Shown in pieces: positions 43,501 to 52,730 of a stretch of DNA of 64,000 nt. This DNA comes from Protula sp. h YS-2021 (lineage: Eukaryota; Annelida; Polychaeta; Sabellida; Serpulidae): NCBI GenBank assembly GCA_949752745.1, contig OX457026.1:28334116-28398115 (forward strand), given 5' to 3'. Below the pieces are notes generated by a model that worked only from the letters and a program-made list of their open reading frames with translations, was not told the origin of the DNA and searched no databases. The stretch's first letter is position 1, and each line of letters opens with the position of its first letter. Both the position numbers and the translations under genes were made by a program.

Positions 43501-43575
43501 ACTTGTTGAACAACATGTTGAACATGTTCAACATGTTGTTGAACATGTTGTTGAACATGTTGTTGAACATGTTGT
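43501..43575. repeat. Promoter-proximal TTGAACATG repeats, left
   Basis: Several GTTGAACAT and GTTCAACAT units directly upstream of the left TATA box. Mirror 44059-44133. Confidence 0.75.
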
Positions 43576-43592
43576 CTATGCCTAGGGGAGTT

Positions 43593-43670
43593 TAACGTCA
43601 TGACGTCATTATGACGTCATCATTATGACGTCATTATTACGTCATCATTATGACGTCATAATGACGTCAT
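43593..43670. promoter_or_regulatory. CRE cluster upstream of left zinc-finger gene
   Basis: Five exact TGACGTCA sites (43601, 43612, 43626, 43651, 43662) plus one near-match in about 70 bases, at roughly 10-bp multiples. Mirror 43964-44041. TGACGTCA is the full CREB/ATF palindrome. Confidence 0.75.
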
Positions 43671-43697
43671 TGGAACAGGCGCATGCTTTGTCAAAAA

Positions 43698-43804
43698 CTG
43701 ACTCAGCAGAATTTATTGCTGTTTGATATGGATGAAATGCATGTCTCACTCTTCCTTTTATGCTACTTAGATGTAATCAAAATATGGTGTGTAACTCGTC
43801 AAAA
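43698..43804 (-). promoter_or_regulatory. Promoter module, left copy
   Basis: Inverted copy of the module at 43830-43936. On the minus strand it reads GTTACACACCATATTTTG, then AAGTAGCATAAAAGGAAG (TATA-like CATAAAAG at 43755-43762), then TGCTGAGTCAG (43698-43708). Confidence 0.6.
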
Positions 43805-43829
43805 TCAGCAATTTTTACAAGTTTGGCAT
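43805..43829. other. Non-palindromic 25-nt spacer at the palindrome centre
   Basis: The only part of the element that is not mirrored. It begins TCAGCAATTTTTACAAG. Read with the right arm, it continues collinearly into the promoter module exactly as TCAGCAATTTTAACAA continues in the relative at 62050-62100. It therefore looks like leftover unique parental sequence rather than a designed loop. Confidence 0.85.
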
Positions 43830-43936
43830 TTTTGACGAGTTACACACCATATTTTGATTACATCTAAGTAGCATAAAAGGAAGAGTGAGACATGCATTTC
43901 ATCCATATCAAACAGCAATAAATTCTGCTGAGTCAG
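43830..43936 (+). promoter_or_regulatory. Promoter module, right copy
   Basis: GTTACACACCATATTTTG, ATTACATCTAAGTAG, then CATAAAAG (43872-43879), AAGAGTGAGACATG and TGCTGAGTCAG (43926-43936). The same blocks in the same order occur at 62085-62163 ahead of a gene in the element at 60838. CATAAAAG is a plausible TATA variant. TGCTGAGTCA matches Maf/CNC and AP-1 sites. What it drives here is unclear: only a nine-codon frame follows before the zinc-finger gene's own TATA box. Confidence 0.65.
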
Positions 43937-43963
43937 TTTTTGACAAAGCATGCGCCTGTTCCA

Positions 43964-44041
43964 ATGACGTCATTATGACGTCATAATGATGACGTAATAA
44001 TGACGTCATAATGATGACGTCATAATGACGTCATGACGTTA
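43964..44041. promoter_or_regulatory. CRE cluster upstream of right zinc-finger gene
   Basis: Mirror of 43593-43670, with five exact TGACGTCA sites between the central promoter module and the TATA box of the right-arm gene. Confidence 0.75.
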
Positions 44042-44058
44042 AACTCCCCTAGGCATAG

Positions 44059-44133
44059 ACAACATGTTCAACAACATGTTCAACAACATGTTCAACAACA
44101 TGTTGAACATGTTCAACATGTTGTTCAACAAGT
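44059..44133. repeat. Promoter-proximal TTCAACATG repeats, right
   Basis: Mirror of 43501-43575, directly upstream of the right TATA box. Confidence 0.75.
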
Positions 44134-44135
44134 TG

Positions 44136-44143
44136 TATATAAG
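44136..44143 (+). promoter_or_regulatory. TATA box of right zinc-finger gene
   Basis: TATATAAG, 54-61 bases before the ATG at 44197. Transcription would start near 44166, giving a leader of about 30 bases. Confidence 0.7.
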
Positions 44144-44196
44144 GCTATGTTTAAAGGCTTTTTCATCATTTGAAAAGTGCATGTTGAACCGAAAGG

Positions 44197-44934
44197 ATGT
44201 ATAAATGCAACATTTGTTTGAAATCTTACAATTGGCCACAAAGTCTTAAAAGGCACTTAAAGAATGCTCACACTTCAGAAGAAGAAGAATTGGAGATAGA
44301 TGTGGAAAACCCTGTAAAACCACCTATCACTGAAATTTTAGATGAGTCTTCTATGGAAAGTCAAAGCGTCAACATGACTGAAAAGAATGCACATGCTTGT
44401 ACAGAATGTGGTGCGTTATACAACAGTCAAGAAGCTTTGTTCAAACATATGGAACATTGTGTTGAGGGTGATAATGACGGCAGCTCTGAAAGTGAGTCAG
44501 AAACAGACTCTGAAAGTGAGTCAGAAACAGACTCTGTTTGGTATGATATGGTTCAAGAAGTCTACGATGAATATGATACCAAATTTCAAGAAAAGGTTTC
44601 AGAATATGAAGACCAAGGGCTTGAAGATGCGCGTGACATAGCAAGTGATGACTTTCGACCCATTTATAAGCGTCGACTTAAACAACTGTTTATGAGACTA
44701 TTCAAATATGCCCAACGTCTACAACAAAACGAACATTATGAAACCATTTTAGAAGACTTCAATTACTTTGTTGATGAAAAACATTACGAGTATTCAAAGG
44801 CACTAAAGGCGGCTATAAGAAGAAACGATGCATTCTTTGAAGAGCTTCTAGATGAGGAGGAGGAAGATGAAAGCAGCGACGAAAAAAGTGATATGGATGC
44901 CAGTGAACAGAGTGAAGCAGATGAAGAAAAATAG
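44197..44934 (+). CDS. Intronless zinc-finger protein, right-arm copy
   Basis: A 245-residue protein identical to the copy at 42700-43437: C2H2 finger at residues 2-25, second finger at 66-88, Ser/Glu/Asp tract near 97-114, charged helical middle and acidic tail. The acidic tract is encoded by a duplicated 24-bp unit containing TGAGTCA, so the coding sequence itself carries two AP-1-like sites. The start is chosen because the first finger begins at residue 2 and the TATA box lies about 55 bases upstream. It points towards the right terminus. Identity of the two copies means either very recent formation or arm-to-arm gene conversion. Confidence 0.8.
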   Translation: MYKCNICLKSYNWPQSLKRHLKNAHTSEEEELEIDVENPVKPPITEILDESSMESQSVNMTEKNAHACTECGALYNSQEALFKHMEHCVEGDNDGSSESESETDSESESETDSVWYDMVQEVYDEYDTKFQEKVSEYEDQGLEDARDIASDDFRPIYKRRLKQLFMRLFKYAQRLQQNEHYETILEDFNYFVDEKHYEYSKALKAAIRRNDAFFEELLDEEEEDESSDEKSDMDASEQSEADEEK

Positions 44935-44955
44935 ACTTATTTGACTAAACTTTAT

Positions 44956-44961
44956 AATAAA
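44956..44961 (+). terminator. Poly(A) signal of right zinc-finger gene
   Basis: AATAAA, 22 bases after the stop codon. A second AATAAA lies near 45099-45104. Confidence 0.7.
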
Positions 44962-44993
44962 GACTTTGTAGATCAACAAATATTGTAATATTG

Positions 44994-45414
44994 TTAAAGA
45001 TTTAAGCTGTATGTATTTAAGTGTATTTAAGTGTATTTAAGTGTATTTAAGTGTAGTTAAATGTATTTAAGTGTATTTAAGTGTATTTAAATGTATTAAT
45101 AAACCTATTCAACATATGTCTTGTTTTTTCTTTGCTTGAACTACAACTTGTTGAACAATTTGTTAAACAGCATGTTGTTGAACAAGTTGAACATGTTGAA
45201 CATGTTCAACTTGTGCAACAACATGTTGAACATGTTGAACATGTTCAACTTGTTGAACATGTTGTTGAACATGTTGAACATGTTGAACATGTTGAACATG
45301 TTGAACATGTTGTTGAACATGTTGAACATGTTGAACATGTTCAACAACATGTTGAACATGTTCAACAACAGCTTGTTGAACAATTGTTGTACAATTGCTA
45401 AACAACTTGTTGAA
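44994..45414. repeat. GTATTTAAGT minisatellite and GTTGAACAT satellite, right arm
   Basis: Mirror of 42220-42640: about eight GTATTTAAGT units (44994-45094), then the 9-bp GTTGAACAT satellite (45144-45414). Confidence 0.85.
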
Positions 45415-45473
45415 CAATAGTTTGACGTAAAACTTATTCAAACACATGTTTAAATGGTGGGCGCGCGCCATTC

Positions 45474-45737
45474 CAACAACCTACCTATGCATAAACTACT
45501 TTAAAACTAAGACATCAAACTGAATCCAACGGTGAAATTTTCATTCAAATCGGTCAACCATAACGAAAGTTATCTTACTTTTAAGTTTAAAAACTTTTAA
45601 GGTGAATCCATGATGCATACAACCACCGGCGTAAATAGCCTGTGATCACTTAATGTTAAAACTAGATATAAAACTGAATCAAACGGTAAAATTTTCATGC
45701 AAATCGCTCAACTACAACAAAAGTTATCTCGTTTTTG
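45474..45737. repeat. Two ~150-bp direct copies, right arm
   Basis: Mirror of 41897-42160. Confidence 0.7.
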
Positions 45738-46544
45738 CGTAGCTAAGGTAACTAAGGCGCAAACAAGATGTAACTAAGGCGCAACTAAGGCGTAACTAAG
45801 GCGTAACTAAGGTAACTAAGGCGTAACTAAGGCGTAACTAAGGCGTAACTAAGGTAATTAAGGCGTAACTAAGGCGTAACTAAGGCGTAACTAAGGAAAT
45901 CAAGGCGTAACTAAGGTGTAACTACTGTAACCAAGGCGTAACCAAGGCGTAACTAAGGTAACTAAGGCGTAACTAAGGAGTAACTAAGGTAACTAAGGCG
46001 TAACTAAGGTGTAACCAAGGCGTAACTAAGGCGTAACTAAGGTAACTAAGGCGTAACTAAGGTAACTAAGGCGTAACTAAGGCGTAACTAAGGAGTAACT
46101 TAGGTAACTAAGGCGTAACTAAGGTGTAACTACTGTAACCAAGGCGTAACTAAGGCGTAACTAAGGAAATCAAGGCGTAACTAAGGCGTAACTAAGGAAA
46201 TAAAGGCGTAACTAAGGCGTAACTAAGGAGTAACTAAGGTAACTAAGGCGTAACTAAGGTAATTAAGGCGTAACTAAGGCGTAACTAAGGTAACTAAGGC
46301 GTAACTAAGGCGTAACTAAGGAGTAACTAAGGTAACTAAGGCGTAACTAAGGTAATTAAGGCGTAACTAAGGCGTAACTAAGGCGTAACTAAGGTAACTA
46401 AGGCGTAACCAAGGCGTAACTAAGGTAACTAAGGCGTAACTAAGGTGTAACCACTGTAACCAAGGCGTAACTAAGGTGTAACTAAGGTGTAACCACTGTA
46501 ACCAAGGCGTAACCAAGGCGTTACTAAGGTGTAACTATGACGTC
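45738..46544. repeat. GTAACTAAGGC satellite, right arm
   Basis: Mirror of the left-arm 11-bp satellite at 41090-41896. Confidence 0.9.
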
Positions 46545-46590
46545 ATTATGACACCTCATGTCACAATGATTGACAGTATGACGTCATCAA

Positions 46591-46893
46591 GTGTGGCAGA
46601 ACCATCGTTTTCCCCACGCTCTGAACGAGTGTACTCTAAAAAATTTTTATCGATCGGTTTTTTCCCCACGCTCTGAACGAGTGCACTCTGAAATTTTATC
46701 GATCGGTTTCCCCCACGCTCTGAACGAGTGCAGTCTGAAATTTATCGTGCATTATAGCCTTACATGGCATGTTTTCACAATACATTCTTGTTCAGTCCGG
46801 AATAGCTCAGTTGTTAGAGCGTGGGACTCCTGGTCGGACCCATGCTCAGAAGGTTGGTGGTTCGAGCCCCGGGTATGGGCAGCCTACCCCTAA
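46591..46893 (+). repeat. tRNA-like segment plus triple 57-bp repeat, right arm
   Basis: Mirror of 40741-41043. A box TAGCTCAGTTG at 46803-46813 and B box GGTTCGAGCCC at 46859-46869. The tRNA stems do not pair. Confidence 0.6.
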
Positions 46894-47437
46894 ACCATAG
46901 AGTGTATTATGAATGTGTATTATGAAGGTATGATAGACAGATGGTAGAAGGGACGTCAGTATGACGTCAAAAAGTGGTCTGGAAGTCTCGCTAGGGTTAG
47001 GGTCACATGACCGATGATTGACAGGTCACGTGACTAGTGACGTCATGATGATTGACAGCAGGAGTTCATTGGCTTCATGTTGATTGACTCGGCCAAACCA
47101 CTTTCGCTCCAGACAGCATCATCTCAGTATGACGTCATGATGACGTCACACATGGTCGCGCCTATCCTAACGCTTATCATGACTTCCGGTCCAGACATCA
47201 TGACGTCACTTCCGGTCCAGACAACACTTCCGGTCTAGACAGCACTTCCGGTCTAGACACCACTTCCGGTCTAGACACCACTTCCGGTCCAGACGCTATG
47301 ACGTCACTTCCAGACATGATGACGTCACTTCCAGACAGTATGACGTCACTTCCAGACAGTATGACGTCATCAAGTGTGGTAGAACTCTTAAGAGAACCAC
47401 CACAAAAGTGTGGTAGAACTCTTGTTTTCATACTACT
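46894..47437. promoter_or_regulatory. Terminal ETS/CRE site array, right arm
   Basis: Mirror of 40197-40740, ending GTTTTCATACTACT at 47437. Confidence 0.75.
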
Positions 47438-47443
47438 ACCAGC
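47438..47443. repeat. Target site duplication, right (ACCAGC)
   Basis: Direct copy of 40191-40196 immediately outside the right terminus. Confidence 0.8.
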
Positions 47444-48158
47444 CGTTGGACCAGCTGGCAGCCAGGATGACAACTGACCAATGTGACTCAGCAAACATTT
47501 GACATTATGAGAGGCTGTCTTTTTTAAAATGTATCTTTTATTGTAAACGTTGAAAAAAAACTCCATCTGTAAACATTAAAAAAGTGTTTCCTTTGGCACT
47601 TTATGTTTTACGATGTTTCAGTTTGCTATTTTGGGTTAGTGGACGACCTCCAGGCAGCTTCTGCGTGACAAAGGTCAAATCCTCATGTTCAAGGCCTAAC
47701 GCTTAATATACGTAGCGTAGATGTTGCAAAAGCCTATCAGCTTATCTCGGTCGCTGTTTAGCTGACGCTACGATCTGAAATTTCAGTTTATTCAATGTCA
47801 GAATGCTTGCCAGGAGGTTAGTGCGCAAACAGGTGTTTATTTCTCTCTGTCTCGAGCACTGTGCTGTTGATTAATTTAGTTCTTTGTATTGTTTCAGGCA
47901 AACAGAATGCAAATTTACCAGCTACAAAAACTGCAATAAAAGATTCAGTGTGCCAAATACGTGACGAAATATATTGGTGTCTGAGGAATACACATCGCGT
48001 CTTGTTGAAACTTGAACATAGACCAGGCTGAAGGCTAAAAAATTATCGGATATCGGAAAAAAATAGGATTTTGGTCTTTGAAGTTATATGGAGCCTTAAT
48101 AGGATGACATGATTGCATCGGGATAACATTCTATGAGATAGCTCCTTGGGGATATATC
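47444..48158. other. Intergenic stretch upstream of the ShKT gene
   Basis: No gene seen. No clear TATA box precedes the ATG at 48159; a CRE-like GTGACGTCAG lies at the very start of the coding region. Confidence 0.4.
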
Positions 48159-50243
48159 ATGGCTTGTGACGTCAGCAGTCGATTGATGTGTGGCCTTGTT
48201 TATGTCGCTTTCATGTCGTGTGTAATGTCCGCTCGATTCTCTGACGCCAGTTGTAAATTTCCCGATTTTTACAAGTCCTCGGATAACAGCACCGATCGCG
48301 ATTGGAAAGGACGAATAAAAAATCAGAATACTGAAGTCACTTTTCAAATCAGTATAAGTGAGAACATCATACGTGCGACTTCGACGGACGACAGTGCTAC
48401 GTCATACACGCGTGTATGTGTGCGCGCCTACGGGGATAAGTACGTCGTCGCGCATGAGCAGCAGGGGCAGGAGGGCGCGCGCTTCACGTGCATACAGTTT
48501 GTCAAGCGTGGCGATCACGTGTTCCAGTTCCGCGAAGCACCCGTAGGCACAAGTATGAATAAAAACATCTGTAATAACAAAAATCTGGAGTTAAATCCAT
48601 GGCTTATTATTGACATGAATCATGTGGCTGATGACGTGAGAGCATTTCCGTTTAATGGCGGATTTAGCGTACACATTTACGACAGAAAACATGGACGAGG
48701 TATTTGCGATTCTTATCAAGGAATGACGCGCATTGAAAGTGAATGCGTCGAAGGAGAAGGTCTTTATTTCCGTTACCGCTATTACAGATGTATCCCGGAC
48801 CACATTTACATGTACGTAGAACAGAGAACATTGTGTCTCTCGCACTGGCAGGAAGGACCATACACCTTTGTATTATTACGTCACGACGATAGGAAACAAT
48901 ACATGTGGCTTCTTCGCTACCCGACCGGCTTAGGTGACAGCCTGACGATGATACTGTTCAATGACCTTGTAGCTGATATGAACTCCCATGCCGGGCAGAC
49001 ACTTAATTACCTACGACTTGACGCGATACGCGACACGCCGCGCCCGGCCACCGCTCTATGCCTGGATGATTACGAGGAATGCAGCTACAAGCGCGACCCG
49101 TGTGATGACGCAATTATGACGATGTACTGCCCGCGCACTTGCGGCGTCTGTCACGCTACTCGTCCTCGCAGCTGTACGTTTGAAAGTCAGTACCAAGGTC
49201 AGTGGTATGACGCTGTAGAGCCTGGAAGTCTCGCGTTAACAGTAAACAGCACTTCTCTGACAACTTATGATAAAAACATACGGGAGCAGTTACACTGTAT
49301 TGAGTGGGACCCGGAATCAGAGCAAAATGCTAAACCGTTTGCAAAAACGCGTATGTTAGTCCGCGAATTTAACAATGGCTGTAGACCCAGATTCAGTTGT
49401 GTTCAATTTATGCAGCACGGTAGGTCAGCGTTATTTTTCAAACTCAGCCAGGGACTTGCTTGGCCATTTACATCCAGTCGAAGAGAGCCTTTAGACTGTA
49501 GTAAATTTGCATATGAGGAGGTACAGGGTCTCAATCCAAATAAATTTAGAAGTAGAAATTTAAATCTAGTCTATATTCGTGCCTCAAATACTGCCTCCTG
49601 CGATCTTCCGAGGACTGAAGGTGAATATGTGGCGACTTTCAGGGATGGAAATCAATGTGCATCTTCCATTCTGCAAAACCAAAGTGCTAATTCTTTTACA
49701 TTAGACCTAATGAATTGCTCAGGGTCAGAACTCGGGGGCACGTATGTATGTGCTGACAGTAGTAGGATGTTCCCACGCAGGGATCAGATCCTGATAACCC
49801 GATCTGGATCCAATCCGGATTTAATCTACTGCTGGATGCTGCCCCGTAGACAACATGATGTATTCTACTTAATCAAAGCCGCCAACTGCAACGAGGCGTT
49901 GAGAAAAAAATTAAGCCGCGGCAGACTGAAACCGCTGATAACATTCACTCGCAATGGGATCATCCCAGAACTGGATTACGAAGATCGCGAACCGAATGAA
50001 CTGCCTACAATTGTTGTTGACCCTACGCTAAACCAGCCAAATCCTACTCATTCATCAGATCAAAAATATTCTACACCATTCTATAGAGTTGAGGGTGCGG
50101 ATTCGAACTGGAACTCGTCCCACCCCCGCGGGAATACTACAGATACTGACAGTGATATGGAGATCACTGTGAAGTCAGTGGCCGTGGTCTCAGTTGTCCT
50201 AGTCATGGCTGTTCTACAGACCCTCTGTGTGTGTAATTGCTAA
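48159..50243 (+). CDS. Single-exon secreted/membrane ShKT-domain protein
   Basis: A 694-residue protein encoded without introns. The N-terminus is hydrophobic (LMCGLVYVAFMSCVMSA), a probable signal peptide cleaved near residue 25-30. A series of cysteine-containing extracellular modules follows, each with a CxFP or Cys-Trp beginning and a conserved CIQF or CVQF block (FTCIQFVKRGDHVFQF; FSCVQFMQHGRSALFF). Near residues 300-334 is a six-cysteine ShKT domain (CLDDYEEC, CDD, YCPRTCGVC). Potential N-glycosylation sites include NQS, NCS and NSS. The C-terminus is a hydrophobic helix (VAVVSVVLVMAVLQTL) ending in CVCNC, so it is probably membrane-anchored. The overall layout resembles uncharacterised invertebrate secreted proteins with repeated DUF704x-type modules (from memory, not searched). 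Function unknown. Codon composition is less AT-rich than the surroundings. Confidence 0.8.
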   Translation: MACDVSSRLMCGLVYVAFMSCVMSARFSDASCKFPDFYKSSDNSTDRDWKGRIKNQNTEVTFQISISENIIRATSTDDSATSYTRVCVRAYGDKYVVAHEQQGQEGARFTCIQFVKRGDHVFQFREAPVGTSMNKNICNNKNLELNPWLIIDMNHVADDVRAFPFNGGFSVHIYDRKHGRGICDSYQGMTRIESECVEGEGLYFRYRYYRCIPDHIYMYVEQRTLCLSHWQEGPYTFVLLRHDDRKQYMWLLRYPTGLGDSLTMILFNDLVADMNSHAGQTLNYLRLDAIRDTPRPATALCLDDYEECSYKRDPCDDAIMTMYCPRTCGVCHATRPRSCTFESQYQGQWYDAVEPGSLALTVNSTSLTTYDKNIREQLHCIEWDPESEQNAKPFAKTRMLVREFNNGCRPRFSCVQFMQHGRSALFFKLSQGLAWPFTSSRREPLDCSKFAYEEVQGLNPNKFRSRNLNLVYIRASNTASCDLPRTEGEYVATFRDGNQCASSILQNQSANSFTLDLMNCSGSELGGTYVCADSSRMFPRRDQILITRSGSNPDLIYCWMLPRRQHDVFYLIKAANCNEALRKKLSRGRLKPLITFTRNGIIPELDYEDREPNELPTIVVDPTLNQPNPTHSSDQKYSTPFYRVEGADSNWNSSHPRGNTTDTDSDMEITVKSVAVVSVVLVMAVLQTLCVCNC

Positions 50244-50689
50244 AAGATGTCAGTAACATTGGTCCGTTTTCATAAAATACCACTACAAAAACACTACTGG
50301 CTCCAGTAGTATTTCATGAACATGGGCTCGAGATGCCTGCCATTTGATTTTCGAGCTCATTTAAAAACTATTCAAAGTGACAAAGGATACTATTAAGTAA
50401 ATTAAATACAAAATTTTAAAGAAAACTGAAGTCGGAAATCAAATTAGGCAGGTTGCGTATATGTTGTAATGTTGTATTAAGTGTATTGTATAAACCTCGC
50501 GTGCTTGCCAAAGTGATTGGTATGAAAGCTATAAAATGGAAAGCATAAGAAAGCAGATATCGAACAAGCATCAGTGTTCATTTAGCAGTTTTCAAATTGA
50601 AAGTTTTACCAAAGCGCTTTGAATTTAAAATTAAACTGTCTTCTGTCTGTTTTATATCTGCACAGTTTTACTACTGATTTTTGTCTTGT

Positions 50690-50985
50690 ATTTTCCCCTC
50701 AATGCTATGCCTTTTTGTTATGTTGTCCTCTCAGTGCTATGCTGTTTATCTTATGTTTTCCCCTCAAAGCTATGCTGTTTATCTTATGTTTTCCCCTCAA
50801 AGCTATGCTGTTTATCTTATGTTTTCCCCTCAAAGCTATGCTTTTTATCTTATGTTTCCCCCTCAAAGCTATGCTGTTTATCGTATGTTTTCCCTTCGAA
50901 GCTATATGTTTTCCCCTCAAAGCTATGCTGTTTATCTTATGTTTTCCCCTCAAAGCTATGCTTTTTATCTTGTATTTTTCCCTTA
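50690..50985. repeat. ~38-bp minisatellite, about seven to eight units
   Basis: Units of TGTTTATCTTATGTTTTCCC and CTCAAAGCTATGC. The period varies slightly and one unit is shortened near 50900. It lies in the 3' flank of the ShKT gene. Frames across it are open because of the repeat, not because it codes. Confidence 0.85.
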
Positions 50986-52439
50986 GTGTAACCTTGTTGT
51001 TCAGATTTTGATTTCTGTAACAATTGAATGATAACTAAAGAAGCTGAGCCTGAGTATGCACAACACTGGGCACAAAAAATGTTCATGTGAAAGGGTCCAA
51101 GTGAGACCAGAAAATGAGGGTAAATATGATTTGGTTATTTTATCTCCTTCACACCCCACAAGGACGATCTCATGCCAAAGATCAGTTGTATCAAGTGACA
51201 GTCTATGTAATTGTTATTTATAAACAACAGCGAGTTACCCGTTATATAAAAAAGTACCGCAAATCGATTTTTTAAATCTTGCCTTAGAAATTATGCTCGT
51301 AAGCTGCAATGGTTCTTCTTTATTTCTTTTTGGTAATTTTTTTAGAAAAGATACCACATGTGTGTGTTATGCCTCTTTCTTGAGGCCGTTGTTTGTGGCT
51401 GTGGATTGTAAGTGTACCTTATGACTGTTATCACAAAACATCACTGCCATTCACGGTTCATGAATTAAATTACCTTATTTTGTCAGAAAAGGGTGCTGAG
51501 AACCGCCTTTTTGTGGACACAATGGTGGGATTGCCCTGCCCACCTCTCCCTCCCCTCCTATCCATCCGACCCGGTCATCGCTGATACATGACCTGTAAAC
51601 CGGTCACATATTGACTGAAAGTGAAGACGAATCTTGACGATTTCAAATCTCAGCACGATTATGCATGGCGGCTTTTCTTATTCTTTGAAATACTCAATAC
51701 GTAATGCATTTATTTCACATTATTGAACACTTTTAAATGCTAAAATTTAGTTTGGAACGGGCGGCAAAAATTAAAGCAAAATAACAATATTAACAAAAAA
51801 ATGTGAAAAAAAAACTCGTTGTGAAAATTTTTAAAAAATGTTGTAAACTAGAGACAAGATTGAACTAAAAATGCATTGATTCAATTTAGTGTTAGATTCA
51901 GTGGTAAATTGCTATAAGTTTTTGTCTGTCGGTATTCTAGAATTTAGGTATAGATTTTTTGCTGGATGTTTTCTTCATACCATTTTTGTTCAAATAGACA
52001 TGCTCCTATGTATGTAAAATGTATGTAAAATATACGTGAAATGTATGTAACAGGTATGTAAAAGCCGTGAATGGTGCTGTATAATGACGTGAATATAATC
52101 ACAATTAACTTAAAAATCAATTAAAAGAGAATAATGATTATACGAGATGTGTTTACTCTATCAGTATTATCGGCTTTTGAAGTGGCCAAACGGAGATTCC
52201 TTGTATAATCATCGAAATATACTATGCACAAAAGGTAATTTGTACGGGTTGATGGATTCACACTGCTCCGTCATAACATTATCCAAATTAAATAAAATTA
52301 CTGAGTCGTATTTCTAACCATCTTTTCTCTAATATAGTAACATTTCAAAGTTGTAAACAAATTTTTAAACTGTGAAGTTTGACGCTTAAAGCCAGAGGAT
52401 CGGCAGGCTAAAAATAAAACTGTTCATAACAGTGTGTAT
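50986..52439. other. Intergenic stretch, no gene seen
   Basis: AT-rich. A short repeat of ATGTATGTAAAAT occurs near 52010-52065. No motif-bearing frame. Confidence 0.4.
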
Positions 52440-52730
52440 ATCCGCCCTAACCCTCAATACATTCCATGTAGCGCATACGTATGCTATTGAGTAAGTTATC
52501 AGTAGTGAACCGAAGTATGCGTATCCCGTCTTCCATTAAAGCGTCGCGAAGCTGTTGCAGCGTCTGCTCTGGAGTCTTTTTCTCCCGTCACTGTCTTGCC
52601 AATTTCACCCCACGGATGTTCTATGCGATTTTGATCCGGAGACACCGAGGGCCACTCCACAATACGGTTCAATATCGTCGTCAATATTATTATTTCTAGC
52701 ATGGTTAACTGTATTCGCGAAATCGCCAAT
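52440..52730 (-). pseudogene. Tc1/mariner transposase fragment (C-terminal)
   Basis: On the minus strand the translation gives IVEWPSVSPDQNRIEHPWGE, a decayed version of the Tc1-family signature WPxxSPDLNPIEHLW that carries the last catalytic acidic residue. After a frame change it continues as PEQTLQQLRDALMEDGIRIL, the usual C-terminal helix. The rest of the transposase is missing. It is a dead relic. Confidence 0.72.

Larger units (their letters stand above)
40197..47437. mobile_element. 7.24-kb palindromic Polinton-like element
   Basis: Two 3,608-bp arms (40197-43804 and 43830-47437) are exact reverse complements wherever I compared them. Every paired feature sums to 87634, so there are no net indels. 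A 25-nt spacer separates them. The ends are AGTAGTATGAAAAC and its inverse. A 6-bp direct repeat flanks it and the outside sequences are unrelated. From end to centre each arm has an ETS/CRE array, a tRNA-like segment, an 11-bp satellite, a GTTCAACAT satellite, a zinc-finger gene, a CRE cluster and a promoter module. AG...CT ends, a doubled terminal triplet and a 6-bp target duplication match Polinton/Maverick elements. The polymerase and integrase are absent, so it would be non-autonomous. The class is inferred from termini and from the relative at 60838. Confidence 0.85.

Noticed and set aside
46795..46885. Functional tRNA gene in the palindrome arms
   Set aside because: A and B boxes are present but the T-stem has only two good pairs and the acceptor stem does not pair.
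40197..47437. Palindrome as a fold-back read or assembly artefact
   Set aside because: Host flanks are not mirrored, a 25-nt non-palindromic spacer exists, and a 6-bp direct repeat sits exactly at both ends. Still worth confirming with spanning reads.
50681..51011. Repetitive proteins on the three open frames of the 38-bp minisatellite
   Set aside because: Frames are mutually overlapping and composed only of repeat translation.
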